Assembly: GCA_963764565.1 (NCBI GenBank) | Contig: CAVXTD010000021.1 | Span: 1-64,000, forward strand | Length of the DNA: 64,000 nucleotides | Reading direction: 5' to 3' | Source of the DNA: DATBLE01 sp963764565 | GTDB taxonomy: Bacteria; Actinomycetota; Thermoleophilia; Gaiellales; Gaiellaceae | Shown here: piece after piece, positions 24,704 through 34,292 of the stretch | Layout of the letters: each line of letters begins with the position of its first letter | Numbering within the stretch: the stretch's first letter is position 1 | Translations under genes and position numbers: made by a program | The notes under the pieces: model-generated | The model's input: the letters and a program-made list of their open reading frames with translations, nothing else | Databases searched by the model: none | What the model was told of the DNA's origin: nothing

Positions 24704-25555
24704 CTACTTCTTCGCGGCTGCGCGTGAGCGCGGCCGCGCCGGCGCCTTGGCGGGCGTCTTCCGCTCCTTCGCCTCGGCGACGCTCTTGCGGAGCGCATCC
24801 ATCAGGTCGATCACCGGTGTCTCGGGAGCGGGCTCGGGCTCGGCGATCGGCTCGCCGGCGAGCTTCGCCTCGAGCAGCTTGCGGAGGTCTTGCCGGTACT
24901 CGCTCGTCAGCTGCTCCTTCGGCTCGAAGGCACCGACCAGGCTCTCGACGAGTTGGCGCGCGAGGTCGAGCTCGGCCTTCTTGACCTTGGTCTCCTCGGC
25001 TGCCTCGTCGATCTCGGCCTGCGAGTAGACGTCCTCGGCGACGAAGAGCGTCTCCAGAACGAGCGCGTCGCCCTTCGGACGGATCAGGCAGAGCTTCTCC
25101 TTGCCGGCGAGGACGAACCGCCCGATTGCGCCGACCTGCTCGTCCGCAAGCACCTTCAGCAGCAGGACGTACGGACGCCTGGCCGCCGGTGCGCTCGCCG
25201 GGACGAGGAAGTACGTTCGGTCGAAGTAGACGGGGTCGACGTCGTCGAGCGGCACGAAGCGCTCGATCTCGATCGAACGCGAGGTGTTCTGCCGCTCGAT
25301 CGCCTCGAGGTCGGCGTCCTCGACGATCACGAACTGCCCCTTGGCGACCTCCCAGCCTTTGACGATCTCGTCGCTTTCGACCTCGCGCTCGTGCACGGGG
25401 CACCAGCGCTTGTTCTTCACCGGCGACTTGCACTCCCGATGAAGCTGCCTGAAGGCGATATCGGAGGCGCGGGCGGACGGCTTCGTCGCGGGCGCGAGCC
25501 CGACGGGAATCGTCACCAGGCTGAAGCTGATCGATCCGTTCCAGGTCGTTCGCAT
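24704..25555 (-). CDS. ku: Ku homodimeric DNA end-binding protein
   Basis: The 283-residue product opens MRTTWNGSISFSLVTIPVGL, the hallmark start of bacterial Ku, and continues with FRQLHRECKSPVKNKRWCPV, including the two-cysteine pattern, and KGWEVAKGQFVIVEDADLEAI. It binds double-strand ends and recruits LigD in non-homologous end joining. The C terminus is a Lys/Ala/Pro-rich tail as in actinobacterial Ku that enhances DNA binding. No ligD is visible nearby. A TAGAAT box lies upstream of the ATG. Confidence 0.95.
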   Translation of the reverse strand: MRTTWNGSISFSLVTIPVGLAPATKPSARASDIAFRQLHRECKSPVKNKRWCPVHEREVESDEIVKGWEVAKGQFVIVEDADLEAIERQNTSRSIEIERFVPLDDVDPVYFDRTYFLVPASAPAARRPYVLLLKVLADEQVGAIGRFVLAGKEKLCLIRPKGDALVLETLFVAEDVYSQAEIDEAAEETKVKKAELDLARQLVESLVGAFEPKEQLTSEYRQDLRKLLEAKLAGEPIAEPEPAPETPVIDLMDALRKSVAEAKERKTPAKAPARPRSRAAAKK

Positions 25556-25614
25556 TGGGGCAACCTCATTCTAGGCCGGGATAGCGTTCCCTCCACCTCA
25601 GTAAGCTCAGGCCG

Positions 25615-27349
25615 ATGCCAGAAGCGAGGACGATCGCAGCCTTGTGGCGAGACGCGGTCGCGCGAGGCTCGGCGCGGCCCGCCTATCTCGCCGAGCGAGA
25701 CGGCGGCTGGGAGGAGGTCTCGTGGCCGGAGGCAGCGCAGCGGGTGGACGACCTGGCAAACGGCCTGCTCGCGCTCGGCATCCGGAAGGGCGACGCCTTC
25801 GCGATCCTGGCCTCGACCAGTCTCGATTGGTGCCTCTTCGACTTCGCACTCGGCCTGGTCGGCGCGATCGGCGTACCCGTGTACGCGAACAGCTCGCCGC
25901 GAGACTGCGCGTACGTGATCGACCACTCGGAGGCCGTCGGCGTTCTCGTCGACGATCCCGAGCAGCTCGCCAAGATCGAGGCGGTGCGGGGCGATCTTTC
26001 CCGGCTCCGGCACGTGCTGGCATTTGCAGACCTTCCGGATCTCGAGTCGCGGGGGCGCGACTACGCTCGCGCTCACCCGACGGCGCTCGACGACGCATCC
26101 GCCCAGATCGGCGCCGATGACCTGTTCACGCTCATCTACACGTCGGGGACGACCGGCCCGCCGAAGGGCTGCATGATCCGCCACCGCAACTACTACGAGA
26201 TGGCCGCTTGCGTCGACAGGCTGCCGACCCGGTTCGTCGAACCGGACGACACGCTCCTGCTCTACCTACCGCTCGCTCACAACTACGGGCGGCTGATCCA
26301 CCTCCAGGCAGCGTACGTGGGCTACACGCTCGCCTTCTGCCGCGACCCGCTGCGCGTGGGAGAGGCGCTCGCCGGGGTGCGGCCCACGATCTTTCCGAGC
26401 GTCCCGCGCGTGTACGAGAAGATCCACACTGCGCTCGTCGCGGGGCTCGATGACTCGCGCGGGGTCAAGGGAGCGATCTCGAGCTGGGCGGTCGATGTCG
26501 GTCGTGACGTGAGCCGTATGAGGCAGGCGGGCGAGCCCGTTTCGCAGGGGCTGGCCGCGCGGCACCGGCTCGCCGACCGTCTGGTCTACTCGAAGCTCAA
26601 GCGGCGGCTCGGCGGGCGGCTGCGGATCGCGAACTCGGGCGGAGCGCCGCTGGCCCGGGAGATCATGGAGTTCTTCCACGCGTTCGACATCCTTATCCTC
26701 GAGGGCTACGGGCTGACCGAGTGCACGACGGCCTGCTCGGTGAACAGGCCCGATGCGTACAAGCTCGGCACGGTGGGGCAGCCGCTGCCGGGTTGCGAGG
26801 TCAAGCTGGCCGACGACGGCGAGCTGCTGATCCGCAGTGAGACCGTGTTCGCGGGCTACTACAAGGACGAGGAGGCAACCCGCGAGGTGCTCGACCCCGA
26901 CGGGTGGCTGAGCACGGGCGACATCGCCGAGATCGACGACGACGGATTCATCACGATCACCGACCGCAAGAAGGACCTCCTGGTCACCGCCGGCGGCAAG
27001 AACGTCGCCCCGCAGATTCTCGAGAACGAGCTGAAAGCATCGAGGTACATCTCTCAGGCGGTCGTGGTCGGCGACCGGCGCCCGTACGTTGCGGCGCTGG
27101 TCACTCTCGACCCCGACGAGATTGCCAAGTGGCGGCGAGGCCGGAGGCGAGGACGAAGACGAGCTCGTTCAGAGCGTCGTCGACGAGGTCAACGCACAGC
27201 ACTCACGATTCGAGCAGGTCAAGCGCTTCGAGATCCTGCCGCGCGACTTCTCCGCCGAGGAGGGCGAGCTCACCCCGACTCTGAAGCTGAAGCGCCAGGT
27301 CGTGCAGGAGCACTTCGCGGCCGAGATCGAGCGGCTGTACGCGCAATGA
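25615..27349 (+). CDS. Long-chain acyl-CoA synthetase / AMP-dependent ligase (one frameshift)
   Basis: The protein activates a carboxylic acid to acyl-AMP and then acyl-CoA. FTLIYTSGTTGPPKGCMIRH is the AMP-binding P-loop, EGYGLTECTTACS the adenine site, LSTGDIAEIDDDGF and ITDRKKDLLVTAGGKNVAPQ the hinge and C-terminal motif. The first frame fails near 27130 (DPDEIAKWRRG becomes Arg-rich), while the adjacent frame carries the proper C terminus DELVQSVVDEVNAQHSRFEQ ... LTPTLKLKRQVV with the lysine needed for adenylation. Joined, it is about 577 residues, normal for FadD15-like enzymes. ATG 25615 follows TAAGCT by seven bases. Confidence 0.85.
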
Positions 27350-27369
27350 GCGGCTACGCTGCTAGCGAG

Positions 27370-28542
27370 CTAGATTCGGCGGGCGCCGACGTAGGTCGCG
27401 CTGTACCAGCTGTCGTCGAGACTCGAGATCTTGACGACGTCGCCGGTGTGCGGAGCATGCACGAACTGCCCGCCGCCGATGTAGATGCCAACGTGCCCGA
27501 GACCGTCGAAGAAGACCAGGTCGCCGGGCTCGAGCTGGTCGCGTGAGACGGGGACGCCGTAGTTGTACTGGTCCGCCGCGTGGTGTGGCAGCGAGACTCC
27601 CATCTGCGCGTACACGAAGGAGACGAAACCCGAGCAGTCGAACCCGCCCGGAGACGCACCGCCCCAGACGTAGGGGACACCGAGGTATTGCATTGCGATC
27701 CCGACCACGCCCCCGTAACGGCTGGGCGGCGCGACCGAGATGCCCTCGGGCGTGACCGCCGAGGCGCCGACGACATCGGTTTGACGCGACAGTTCGAGCG
27801 TCCGGTGCTGGGCGGCGAGCTGGGCGCTCAGACGCGCCTGTGCCTGAATGCGGAGCTGCTCCTGGCGCCGGCGCTCCTGGGCCTGAAGCTGGTCGATCTC
27901 GCCCTTGATCGAGCTGAGCAGCCGCTGGCGCTCGGCGAGTCCTCCCTCGACCTGCCGCTTCGCCGCCGCTCGCTCAGCGACGATTCTCTGCTGGCGGACA
28001 TGCGCGATCTTGAGCTGGGCCGCCCGGACGGTCACGTCGCGCTTGAAACGCTTGATCTCGGAGAGCACCTGCGTGTCCTGCGAGGAGACGCTGTTCACGG
28101 TCTCGACCTTGTCCAAGAAGTCGTTCAGGCTCCGCGAGCCGAGCAGGATCGCAAGCGTCGAGTCGTCTTGCTCCGACGTGTAGATCGCGCGGAGCCGCTC
28201 GCCGAGATGGCGCTGCGCGACGATCAGGTTGCGCCGGGCGATCGCCAGGTGGCGGGTGTTCAGTGCCCGTTCGCGCTCGATCGCCGCCAGGTCGGAGCTG
28301 GCGCCGTTGTAGGCCTCGATCGCCTTCTCGAGCTGGACGTCGAGCGAGTGGATCTCGTCGAGGACACGCTGGGCCTCGGCCCGCTTGGCGGCCACCTGCG
28401 GAGGCTCGCCGGCGGCCGGGCCTGCGACGAGAACCATCGCTAGGAGCCCAAGGAGTACGATCGTCGCCTGTCGAATGCAGACGCGCGAGGTCGAGCCCCG
28501 CACAAATCTCGACAGGCGCACCGGGAGGGGCCGGCACGTCAC
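27370..28542 (-). CDS. NlpC/P60 peptidoglycan endopeptidase with N-terminal coiled coil
   Basis: The 390-residue exported enzyme has a signal peptide (ATIVLLGLLAMVLVAGPAAG), a long coiled coil (about residues 45-245) like the RipA/CwlO regulatory domain, and a C-terminal NlpC/P60 domain. The catalytic triad is visible: Cys in GGFDCSGFV, His in GLGHVGIYIG and His in FVHAPH. It cleaves within peptidoglycan stem peptides and is expected to be held inactive by the coiled coil until activated. It is divergent from another coiled-coil wall protein. Confidence 0.9.
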   Translation of the reverse strand: MTCRPLPVRLSRFVRGSTSRVCIRQATIVLLGLLAMVLVAGPAAGEPPQVAAKRAEAQRVLDEIHSLDVQLEKAIEAYNGASSDLAAIERERALNTRHLAIARRNLIVAQRHLGERLRAIYTSEQDDSTLAILLGSRSLNDFLDKVETVNSVSSQDTQVLSEIKRFKRDVTVRAAQLKIAHVRQQRIVAERAAAKRQVEGGLAERQRLLSSIKGEIDQLQAQERRRQEQLRIQAQARLSAQLAAQHRTLELSRQTDVVGASAVTPEGISVAPPSRYGGVVGIAMQYLGVPYVWGGASPGGFDCSGFVSFVYAQMGVSLPHHAADQYNYGVPVSRDQLEPGDLVFFDGLGHVGIYIGGGQFVHAPHTGDVVKISSLDDSWYSATYVGARRI

Positions 28543-28551
28543 AGAGCCGTG

Positions 28552-28580
28552 ACCCTAGCAGCGACCACGGACACGGGCAA
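28552..28580 (-). promoter_or_regulatory. Promoter of the NlpC/P60 gene
   Basis: Minus-strand TTGCCC (28575-28580), a 17-base spacer and TAGGGT (28552-28557) precede the gene start at 28542. The -35 box, read on the other strand, gives GGGCAA. Confidence 0.6.
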
Positions 28581-28659
28581 ACCCAAAGGTGCCACTTTCC
28601 TGGGAAAATACGGGCGAAGCGGTGCCCGCCGTCACACGTTCGGCGTTCGCGGTGTGTGG

Positions 28660-28665
28660 TACGGT
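28660..28665 (+). promoter_or_regulatory. -10 box of the 3D-domain gene
   Basis: TGTGG-TACGGT lies seven bases before GTG 28673, implying a leaderless transcript. A -35 match is weak (TTCGGC, short spacing). Confidence 0.4.
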
Positions 28666-28672
28666 CGGACGG

Positions 28673-29893
28673 GTGCTGCGTGGACGGAGTCATCGTCCGG
28701 TTCCCCGTTTTCTCGTTCTGCTCGCGGGATTCCTGCTCCTGCTCGGGCTGCCGGCACTCGGACCTGCGCAGTCACCCGGCGTCGGTGCCCTCCGGCAGAA
28801 GAGCGCCGAGCTGGCCGCCAGGTCCCGCACCGCCGTCCTCGAGCTGTACGGGCTCGAAAGCCGGCTACAGCAGGCTCGCAGCGACCTCGACCGGATCGAC
28901 GCTCAGGCAAGGCAACTCGCGGCTCAGCAGGACTCGGCCCGCCGCCGGTTTCGGGCGGCGCGCGCGACGATGATGATCGCGCAGACTCGCCTTGGCGAGC
29001 AGCTGCGCTGGCTGTACGAGCAGGGCGAGCCCGACCCGATCGCAGTGATCCTCGGCGCGACCTCGCTCGAGAACGCGATCGAGGGGCTCGACAGCATCAG
29101 CCGGGCCGCAAGAGCGACGGAGTCTGTCCTGGCCGCGGCCCGTACCTCACGAACTCGCCTCACGATCGTGCGCAGTGACCTGGCCCGCCGGGTCGAGCGC
29201 ACGAAGGCCGCGCGGGCCCGCGTCACTGCGGCCGCTGCCGATCTCGAGCGGTCACGCAGCGAGCGCACCGGCTACATCGAGCAACTCCGGCGCGAGCAGG
29301 CTCTGACGGCCACCCAGATCACCTCGCTCGAGCGACGAGCGCAGGCGGCGCAGGCGAAGGCGCTGCAAGTTACCGAGCAGGCACGTGCGGCTCCGGAGAC
29401 GGCCACCGCGGCCGTGGCGGGAGCCGAGCCCACTCCTGCCACGACGACCACCGGCTCGACACCGCGCCGCCGCCGCCGCCGACGCACCACCACCGCCGCC
29501 ACGACCACCACTACCACACCCACCACCGCCCCGGAGACGCCTGCCGGCCCGTCCGAGCCTCCACCGCCGCCGGTCGAATCGGTGTCGGACAGCGGTACCC
29601 CGACGCCCACCGCCGTCACTGCACCTCCACGCCCGGGAGGGACGATGAGCGTGCTCGCAACCGGCTACTGCCTTCGCGGAACGACTGCGACCGGCCTGCC
29701 GGTCGGTCCCGGAATCGTCGCCGTCGATCCGACCGTGATTCCCCTCGGAACTCGGATGACCGTCCCAGGCTATGGCGAGGGCGTTGCCGCCGACGTGGGC
29801 GGCGCGGTTCAGGGCGCTCGCATCGACGTTTGGATCGCGTCCTGTTCCCAGGCAGCCGCATTCACGCGCACGGTCACGATCATCTTCCACTGA
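28673..29893 (+). CDS. Exported coiled-coil protein with C-terminal 3D (RPF/MltA-like) domain
   Basis: The 406-residue product has a signal-anchor (PRFLVLLAGFLLLLGLPALG), a coiled coil of about 200 residues rich in Arg/Ala, a Thr/Pro low-complexity linker with RRRRRRR, and a C-terminal 3D domain: MSVLATGYCLRG, GIVAVDPTVIPLGTRMTVPG and ARIDVWIAS, containing the three aspartates of the name. Such domains act as lytic transglycosylase-like or cell-wall-loosening modules. The arrangement parallels Firmicutes YocH/actinobacterial resuscitation factors. The divergent NlpC/P60 gene has a similar coiled coil, and the two probably act on the same wall substrate. Confidence 0.85.
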   Translation: MLRGRSHRPVPRFLVLLAGFLLLLGLPALGPAQSPGVGALRQKSAELAARSRTAVLELYGLESRLQQARSDLDRIDAQARQLAAQQDSARRRFRAARATMMIAQTRLGEQLRWLYEQGEPDPIAVILGATSLENAIEGLDSISRAARATESVLAAARTSRTRLTIVRSDLARRVERTKAARARVTAAAADLERSRSERTGYIEQLRREQALTATQITSLERRAQAAQAKALQVTEQARAAPETATAAVAGAEPTPATTTTGSTPRRRRRRRTTTAATTTTTTPTTAPETPAGPSEPPPPPVESVSDSGTPTPTAVTAPPRPGGTMSVLATGYCLRGTTATGLPVGPGIVAVDPTVIPLGTRMTVPGYGEGVAADVGGAVQGARIDVWIASCSQAAAFTRTVTIIFH

Positions 29894-29908
29894 CGGCCGC
29901 GAAACGGC

Positions 29909-30646
29909 TCAGTCTTCGCCGAGATACGTCTTGCGAACCTGCTCGTTCTGGCGCAGCGCCTTCGCATCGTCCGCAAGCGCGATCCGCCCGGTCTCGAGCA
30001 CGTAGCCGCGGTGGGCGACATCGAGCGCCATCAGGGCGTTCTGCTCGACGAGCAGGATCGGGGTGCCCTGCTTGTTGATCTCGACGACGATCTCGAAGAT
30101 CTTCTCGACGAAGATCGGCGCCAGGCCCATCGACGGCTCGTCCAGCAGAAGCAGGTTCGGGTGCGCCATCAGCGCCCTTCCCATCGCGCACATCTGCTGC
30201 TCGCCGCCGGACATCGTCCCGGCCTTCTGCGTCTTGCGCTCGGCCAGGCGGGGGAAGAGCGTAAAGACGCGCTCGAGGTCGTCCTTCAGGCCGCTCTTGT
30301 CCTTGCGCTGGAACGCCCCCATCTCCAGGTTCTCGAGCACGGTCATGCGCGGAAACAGCTTGCGCCCCTCCGGCGACTGGGCGACTCCGCGGGCGACGAT
30401 GTCGTGCGGGGCGGAGAACGTGATGTCGGCGCCGCGGAACCGGATCTTGCCCCGCCGCGGGTGGTTGAGCCCGTTGATCGAGCGGAGCGTCGTCGATTTC
30501 CCGGCGCCGTTCGCGCCGAGCAGCGTGACGATCTCGCCCTCCCGCACCTCCAGAGTCACACCCTTCAGCGCGTGGATCGCCCCGTAGTAGGTGTGGATGT
30601 CCTCGAGCTCGAGAACCGACTCCCTGCCGCTGGCCACGTCGGTCAC
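29909..30646 (-). CDS. livF: Branched-chain amino acid ABC transporter ATPase LivF
   Basis: The 245-residue ATPase has LLGANGAGKSTTL (Walker A), MSGGEQQMCAMGRAL (signature), LLLLDEPSMGLAP (Walker B) and the downstream H-loop region LVEQN, which is the LivF-specific replacement of the usual switch histidine segment. It energises uptake of branched-chain or other hydrophobic amino acids with LivG. The start overlaps the livG stop by four bases. It is the last gene of the operon. Confidence 0.95.
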   Translation of the reverse strand: MTDVASGRESVLELEDIHTYYGAIHALKGVTLEVREGEIVTLLGANGAGKSTTLRSINGLNHPRRGKIRFRGADITFSAPHDIVARGVAQSPEGRKLFPRMTVLENLEMGAFQRKDKSGLKDDLERVFTLFPRLAERKTQKAGTMSGGEQQMCAMGRALMAHPNLLLLDEPSMGLAPIFVEKIFEIVVEINKQGTPILLVEQNALMALDVAHRGYVLETGRIALADDAKALRQNEQVRKTYLGED

Positions 30647-31419
30647 GCCACCACCGCCGACTTGCCGAGATAGGCCTCGATCACCCGCGGGTCCTTCTGC
30701 ACCTCCTGCGGCGTCCCCTCTGCGATCTTCTCGCCGTAGTCGAGCACGGTCACCCGGTCGGAGACGCCCATCACGACACGCATGTCGTGCTCGATCATCA
30801 GGACTGTGAGCCCGCGCTCGCTTCGCAGCTCCTGGACGAACGCCGTGAAATCGGCCGTCTCCTGCGGGTTCATCCCGGCGGTCGGCTCGTCGAGCAGGAG
30901 CAGCTTCGGCTCGGTCGCGAGCGCACGTGCCACCTCGAGGCGGCGCTGATCGCCGTACGGGAGGTTGCGCGCATAGTCGTGGTCGCGCCCGCCCAGCGAG
31001 CAGTACTCGAGCAGCTCCTCCGCCCGGCGCTGGGCGCCCGCCTCCTCGTGCTTGACCCGCCGCGTGTGCAGGATGCTGCCGACGATCCCGCCTCGCAGGC
31101 GGCAGTGCATCCCGACGAGCACGTTCTCGAGCGAGGTCATGTCCTGGAACAGCCGGATGTTCTGGAAGGTCCGGCCGATCCCGCGCTCGGTGACGGCGTG
31201 TGGAGGCTTGCCGGTGATGTCGTGGCCGTCGAACACCACCCGCCCAGTGGTCGGCTTGTAGACGCCGGTGATCATGTTGAAGAAGGTCGTCTTGCCGGCG
31301 CCGTTCGGGCCGATCAGGCTGACGATCGCCCCCTGCGGGATCGTGAAGTCGATGTCCGAGACCGCGACGAGACCGCCGAACTCCTTCCGCATCGCCTGGG
31401 CATGGAGCAGGTCCGCCAT
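30643..31419 (-). CDS. livG: Branched-chain amino acid ABC transporter ATPase LivG
   Basis: The 258-residue ATPase contains SLIGPNGAGKTTFFNMITG (Walker A), the LivG insertion with RTFQNIRLF, YGDQRRLEVARAL (signature variant YGDQR typical of LivG), LLLLDEPTAGMNP (Walker B) and MIEHDM. ATG 31419 overlaps the livM stop as TGATG. A longer open frame extends upstream antisense to livM reading and is not part of the gene. Confidence 0.95.
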   Translation of the reverse strand: MADLLHAQAMRKEFGGLVAVSDIDFTIPQGAIVSLIGPNGAGKTTFFNMITGVYKPTTGRVVFDGHDITGKPPHAVTERGIGRTFQNIRLFQDMTSLENVLVGMHCRLRGGIVGSILHTRRVKHEEAGAQRRAEELLEYCSLGGRDHDYARNLPYGDQRRLEVARALATEPKLLLLDEPTAGMNPQETADFTAFVQELRSERGLTVLMIEHDMRVVMGVSDRVTVLDYGEKIAEGTPQEVQKDPRVIEAYLGKSAVVA

Positions 31420-33074
31420 CAGTGGGCCACGTCGTAGGCCGGCTCGTCGTGGGTTCCGAGCTCGAGCTCGCGTTTGCGCCGCGCGCTCGGAAGCAGGCCC
31501 TGGGGTCGGAGCAGCATGACGATCACGATCAGGACACCGTAGATCCCGCTCGAGTACTTGGGCACGTCGATGTTGGTGCCGAAGTTGAGGTTCACCCAGG
31601 CGCCCGTATTGGCCAGCCCTTCCTGGTTCAGGTAGGCGAGGAAGGCAGCACCGAGGATCACCCCCCAGACGTTGCCCATGCCGCCGAGGATGACCATGCA
31701 GAGGATGAAGACCGAGATGTTGAAGTAGAAGTCCTGCGGGAACGTCGAGCTCTTGTAGACGGCGAAGTAGGCGCCCGCGATCCCGCCGAAGAACGCGCCG
31801 CAGGCGTACGCCCACGTCTTGGTGCGCATCAGGGGCACGCCCATCGCGGACGCGGCAACCTCGTCCTCGCGGATCGCGATCCAGGCGCGACCGAGGCGCG
31901 AGTCGCGCAGGCGGAGGCTGCAGAAGACCGTGAACAGGAGCAGGAGGAGCGCGGTCCAGTAGAAGACGTTGGCGCCCTGCGGATGGATCAGGTAGTTGGA
32001 GGGCAGGAAGCCGCCGGTCAGCTCCGAGAGGCGGTGACCGAAGCCCGGCGAGTCGATCGGCGTGATCCCCTCGGGCCCGCCGGTGAGGTCGAGGCCGCCG
32101 AGGTCGTTCCCGTTGCGGGCGACCTGCGGCATGATCTCGCCGAAGCCGAGCGTGACGATCGCGAGGTAGTCGCCGCGCAGGCGCAGAGTCGGCAGCCCGA
32201 TCACCACGCCGATCAGGGCGGTCAGGATGCCGGCGAGGAGCAGCAGCGGCCAGATCGTGATGTGGATCCCCGGCAGGGTCTTGTCGATCCCGATCGCGCC
32301 GAGCTTGAAGTTCACCTGAGGGAACTGGAGAGAGGCGAACCAGGCGGATGTGTAGGCGCCCATCGCGTAGAAGGCGACGTAGCCGAGGTCGAGCAGGCCC
32401 GCGTAGCCGACGACGATGTTCAGGCCGACGGCCATCATGATGAACACCAGCATGTAGACCGCCGTCTCGACCGACGGGAACGCGCCGAAGATCGGGATCG
32501 TGAACATGTGATTCCAGTAGAAGGGGAAGGTCAGCGCGAGGGCCAGGACGCCGAGCGGCATCACCTTGTTGCCGATCGGCATCTGCTTGGCGAGCAGCGG
32601 CGTGCTCTCCTGACCGCGCGCGTTCGCCAGCCACGGCGGCGCGCACAGCGCCAGTGCCGCGCCGACAGAGGTGATCACGCCGTTGCGCGTGTTGCTCGTG
32701 ACCAGGCCGACGATCACGCCCGCCAGCCCGGAGACGACGAGCGCGGCGGGGACGACGACGCGGAGCGGCAGCGACGGCAGCGCCCTCCACTCCGGGACGA
32801 CGAGCAGCGCGACGACGGCGAAGGCGAGGTAGGCGGAGGGATCGAAGCTGATTACCGAGGTACTCACGTTCCCGAAGAAATGCGCGAGCACGTTGATCAG
32901 GAGGGAGAGGAGAAAGGCCGCCAACCCTCCGACGGCGACCTTCCCCGCCCGCTGCTGCCACGCCGGCAGGGCATGGAAGCGGTCGCGGTCGAGGCCGAGT
33001 GCCCCCAGGCCGCGCCACCACAGCCCTCCCAATCCTTTGCGGCGGCGCCACAGGTCGACGATCCACGTAAGCAC
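31419..33074 (-). CDS. livM: Branched-chain amino acid ABC transporter permease LivM, long N terminus
   Basis: The 551-residue permease has the family core from about residue 205: VGLNIVVGYAGLLDLGYVAFYAMGA, YLAIVTLGFGEI, and the cytoplasmic coupling segment SRLGRAWIAIREDEVAASAMG. Typical LivM proteins have 300-430 residues; here the first ~190 residues add about four hydrophobic segments (GLAAFLLSLLINVLAHFF, AFAVVALLVV, VVVPAALVVSGLAGVIVG). It pairs with LivH. Start and stop both overlap neighbours by one to three bases. Confidence 0.93.
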   Translation of the reverse strand: MLTWIVDLWRRRKGLGGLWWRGLGALGLDRDRFHALPAWQQRAGKVAVGGLAAFLLSLLINVLAHFFGNVSTSVISFDPSAYLAFAVVALLVVPEWRALPSLPLRVVVPAALVVSGLAGVIVGLVTSNTRNGVITSVGAALALCAPPWLANARGQESTPLLAKQMPIGNKVMPLGVLALALTFPFYWNHMFTIPIFGAFPSVETAVYMLVFIMMAVGLNIVVGYAGLLDLGYVAFYAMGAYTSAWFASLQFPQVNFKLGAIGIDKTLPGIHITIWPLLLLAGILTALIGVVIGLPTLRLRGDYLAIVTLGFGEIMPQVARNGNDLGGLDLTGGPEGITPIDSPGFGHRLSELTGGFLPSNYLIHPQGANVFYWTALLLLLFTVFCSLRLRDSRLGRAWIAIREDEVAASAMGVPLMRTKTWAYACGAFFGGIAGAYFAVYKSSTFPQDFYFNISVFILCMVILGGMGNVWGVILGAAFLAYLNQEGLANTGAWVNLNFGTNIDVPKYSSGIYGVLIVIVMLLRPQGLLPSARRKRELELGTHDEPAYDVAH

Positions 33075-34126
33075 TAGCCGCCCTCCGGCGTCCGCTCGCC
33101 GAGGAGGCCCTCAGGCCGGAAGACGAGGATCAGGATCAGGATCGCGAAGATCAGCGAGTTGGTCCAGTCGGTGCCGGGCGTGTGCCACGTGAGCCCGTTG
33201 TTGAACTGCTCGATCATCCCGATGCAAAGGGCGCCGAGCACCGCCCCCGGCAGGTTGCCGATGCCGCCGAGCACCGCCGCCGTAAAGGCGAAGAGGCCGA
33301 GGCGGAAGCCCGTGTCGAACTGGACGTTCGTCACGAACAGGGCGTAGAGCACACCGGCGAAGCCGGCGAGGAAGCCCGCGATCAGAAACGTGAACGAGAT
33401 CGTTCGGTTGACGTCGATCCCCATCATCGCGGCGGCGTCCTTGTCCTGGGCGACCGCGCGCATCGCCTTCCCCTGCTTCGTCCTCTGGACGAGCCAGACC
33501 AGGAGGAAGAGCGTCGGAATGGTGACGATCAGGACGATCAGCTGGTTCCAGCCGAAGTCCGCCTCGCCGAGATGGAAGATCTTGCCGTTCGGGAGGATGT
33601 CGTCCCTGACCGAGACCGGCGCCGGGCCTTTCCAGGCGAGGCCGACGGTCTGGAGAATGAACGAGACTCCGATCGCGGTGATCAGCGGCGCGAGCCGGGG
33701 CGCCCCGCGCAGCGGCCGGTAGGCGACCACCTCGATCACCGTGTTCATCACCCCCGTGAACGCGGAGGTGATCAACAGCATCGGCACGATCCAGACGAGG
33801 ACGCTGCCGTGCGTGGACAGGCCGAAGCTGGCGACGAGCGTCACCGTCATCATCGCCCCGAGCATGAAGACGTCGCCGTGGGCGAAGTTGATCAGCTCCA
33901 GGATCCCGTAGACCAGCGAGTAGCCGAGCGCGATCAGCGCGTAGACCATCCCGAGCGTCAGCCCGACGAGGAACAGGTCGAACCAGTGCGACGGGGCCTT
34001 GACGAAGTTGACGATCAGCCAGACCGCGAGCAAGCCGACGAAGACGTACGAGAGCAGCTGAATCGGCGCGGGGCGGTAAAGACGCCACAGGCGCGGCAGT
34101 GTCTCTTCCGACGTCCGGGTCGACAC
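33074..34126 (-). CDS. livH: Branched-chain amino acid ABC transporter permease LivH
   Basis: The 350-residue permease shows YALIALGYSLVYGILELINF near the N terminus, RPLRGAPRLAPLITAIGVSF and KAMRAVAQDKDAAAMMGIDV, the EAA-like coupling loop. It is the first gene of livHMGF. GTG 34126 follows a TAGGCT box by ten bases. No gene for the periplasmic/lipoprotein substrate-binding component lies in the window, so substrate capture depends on a distant gene. Confidence 0.93.
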   Translation of the reverse strand: MSTRTSEETLPRLWRLYRPAPIQLLSYVFVGLLAVWLIVNFVKAPSHWFDLFLVGLTLGMVYALIALGYSLVYGILELINFAHGDVFMLGAMMTVTLVASFGLSTHGSVLVWIVPMLLITSAFTGVMNTVIEVVAYRPLRGAPRLAPLITAIGVSFILQTVGLAWKGPAPVSVRDDILPNGKIFHLGEADFGWNQLIVLIVTIPTLFLLVWLVQRTKQGKAMRAVAQDKDAAAMMGIDVNRTISFTFLIAGFLAGFAGVLYALFVTNVQFDTGFRLGLFAFTAAVLGGIGNLPGAVLGALCIGMIEQFNNGLTWHTPGTDWTNSLIFAILILILVFRPEGLLGERTPEGG

Positions 34127-34173
34127 GAGGACGGCTAGCCTAAACCGGCCGGCGCGCGATTACGAGCCGCAAG

Positions 34174-34259
34174 TGCCGAAGGTGGGAATCGAACCCACAC
34201 GCCCCTCACGGGGCACCGGATTTTGAGTCCGGCGCGTCTACCAATTCCGCCACTTCGGC
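34174..34259 (-). tRNA. tRNA-Leu (anticodon CAA)
   Basis: An 86-base cloverleaf reads from 34259: acceptor GCCGAAG/CTTCGGC, D arm with GGTAGAC, anticodon stem CCGGA/TCCGG with loop CTCAAAA (anticodon CAA), a long variable arm GCCCC...GGGGC typical of class II tRNA-Leu, T arm GTGGG/CCCAC with GTTCGATT, and discriminator A. Confidence 0.96.
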
Positions 34260-34292
34260 GTGGCCACTCGCCGCGTCAGCCATGATAGAGCC

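Noticed and set aside
28570..28640. GGGCAAACC resembling the core of a cyclic-di-GMP (GEMM) riboswitch before a wall gene
   Set aside because: The remaining consensus (GACGCAAAGC, second stem) is missing, and GGGCAA is the reverse complement of the -35 box TTGCCC of the divergent NlpC/P60 promoter.
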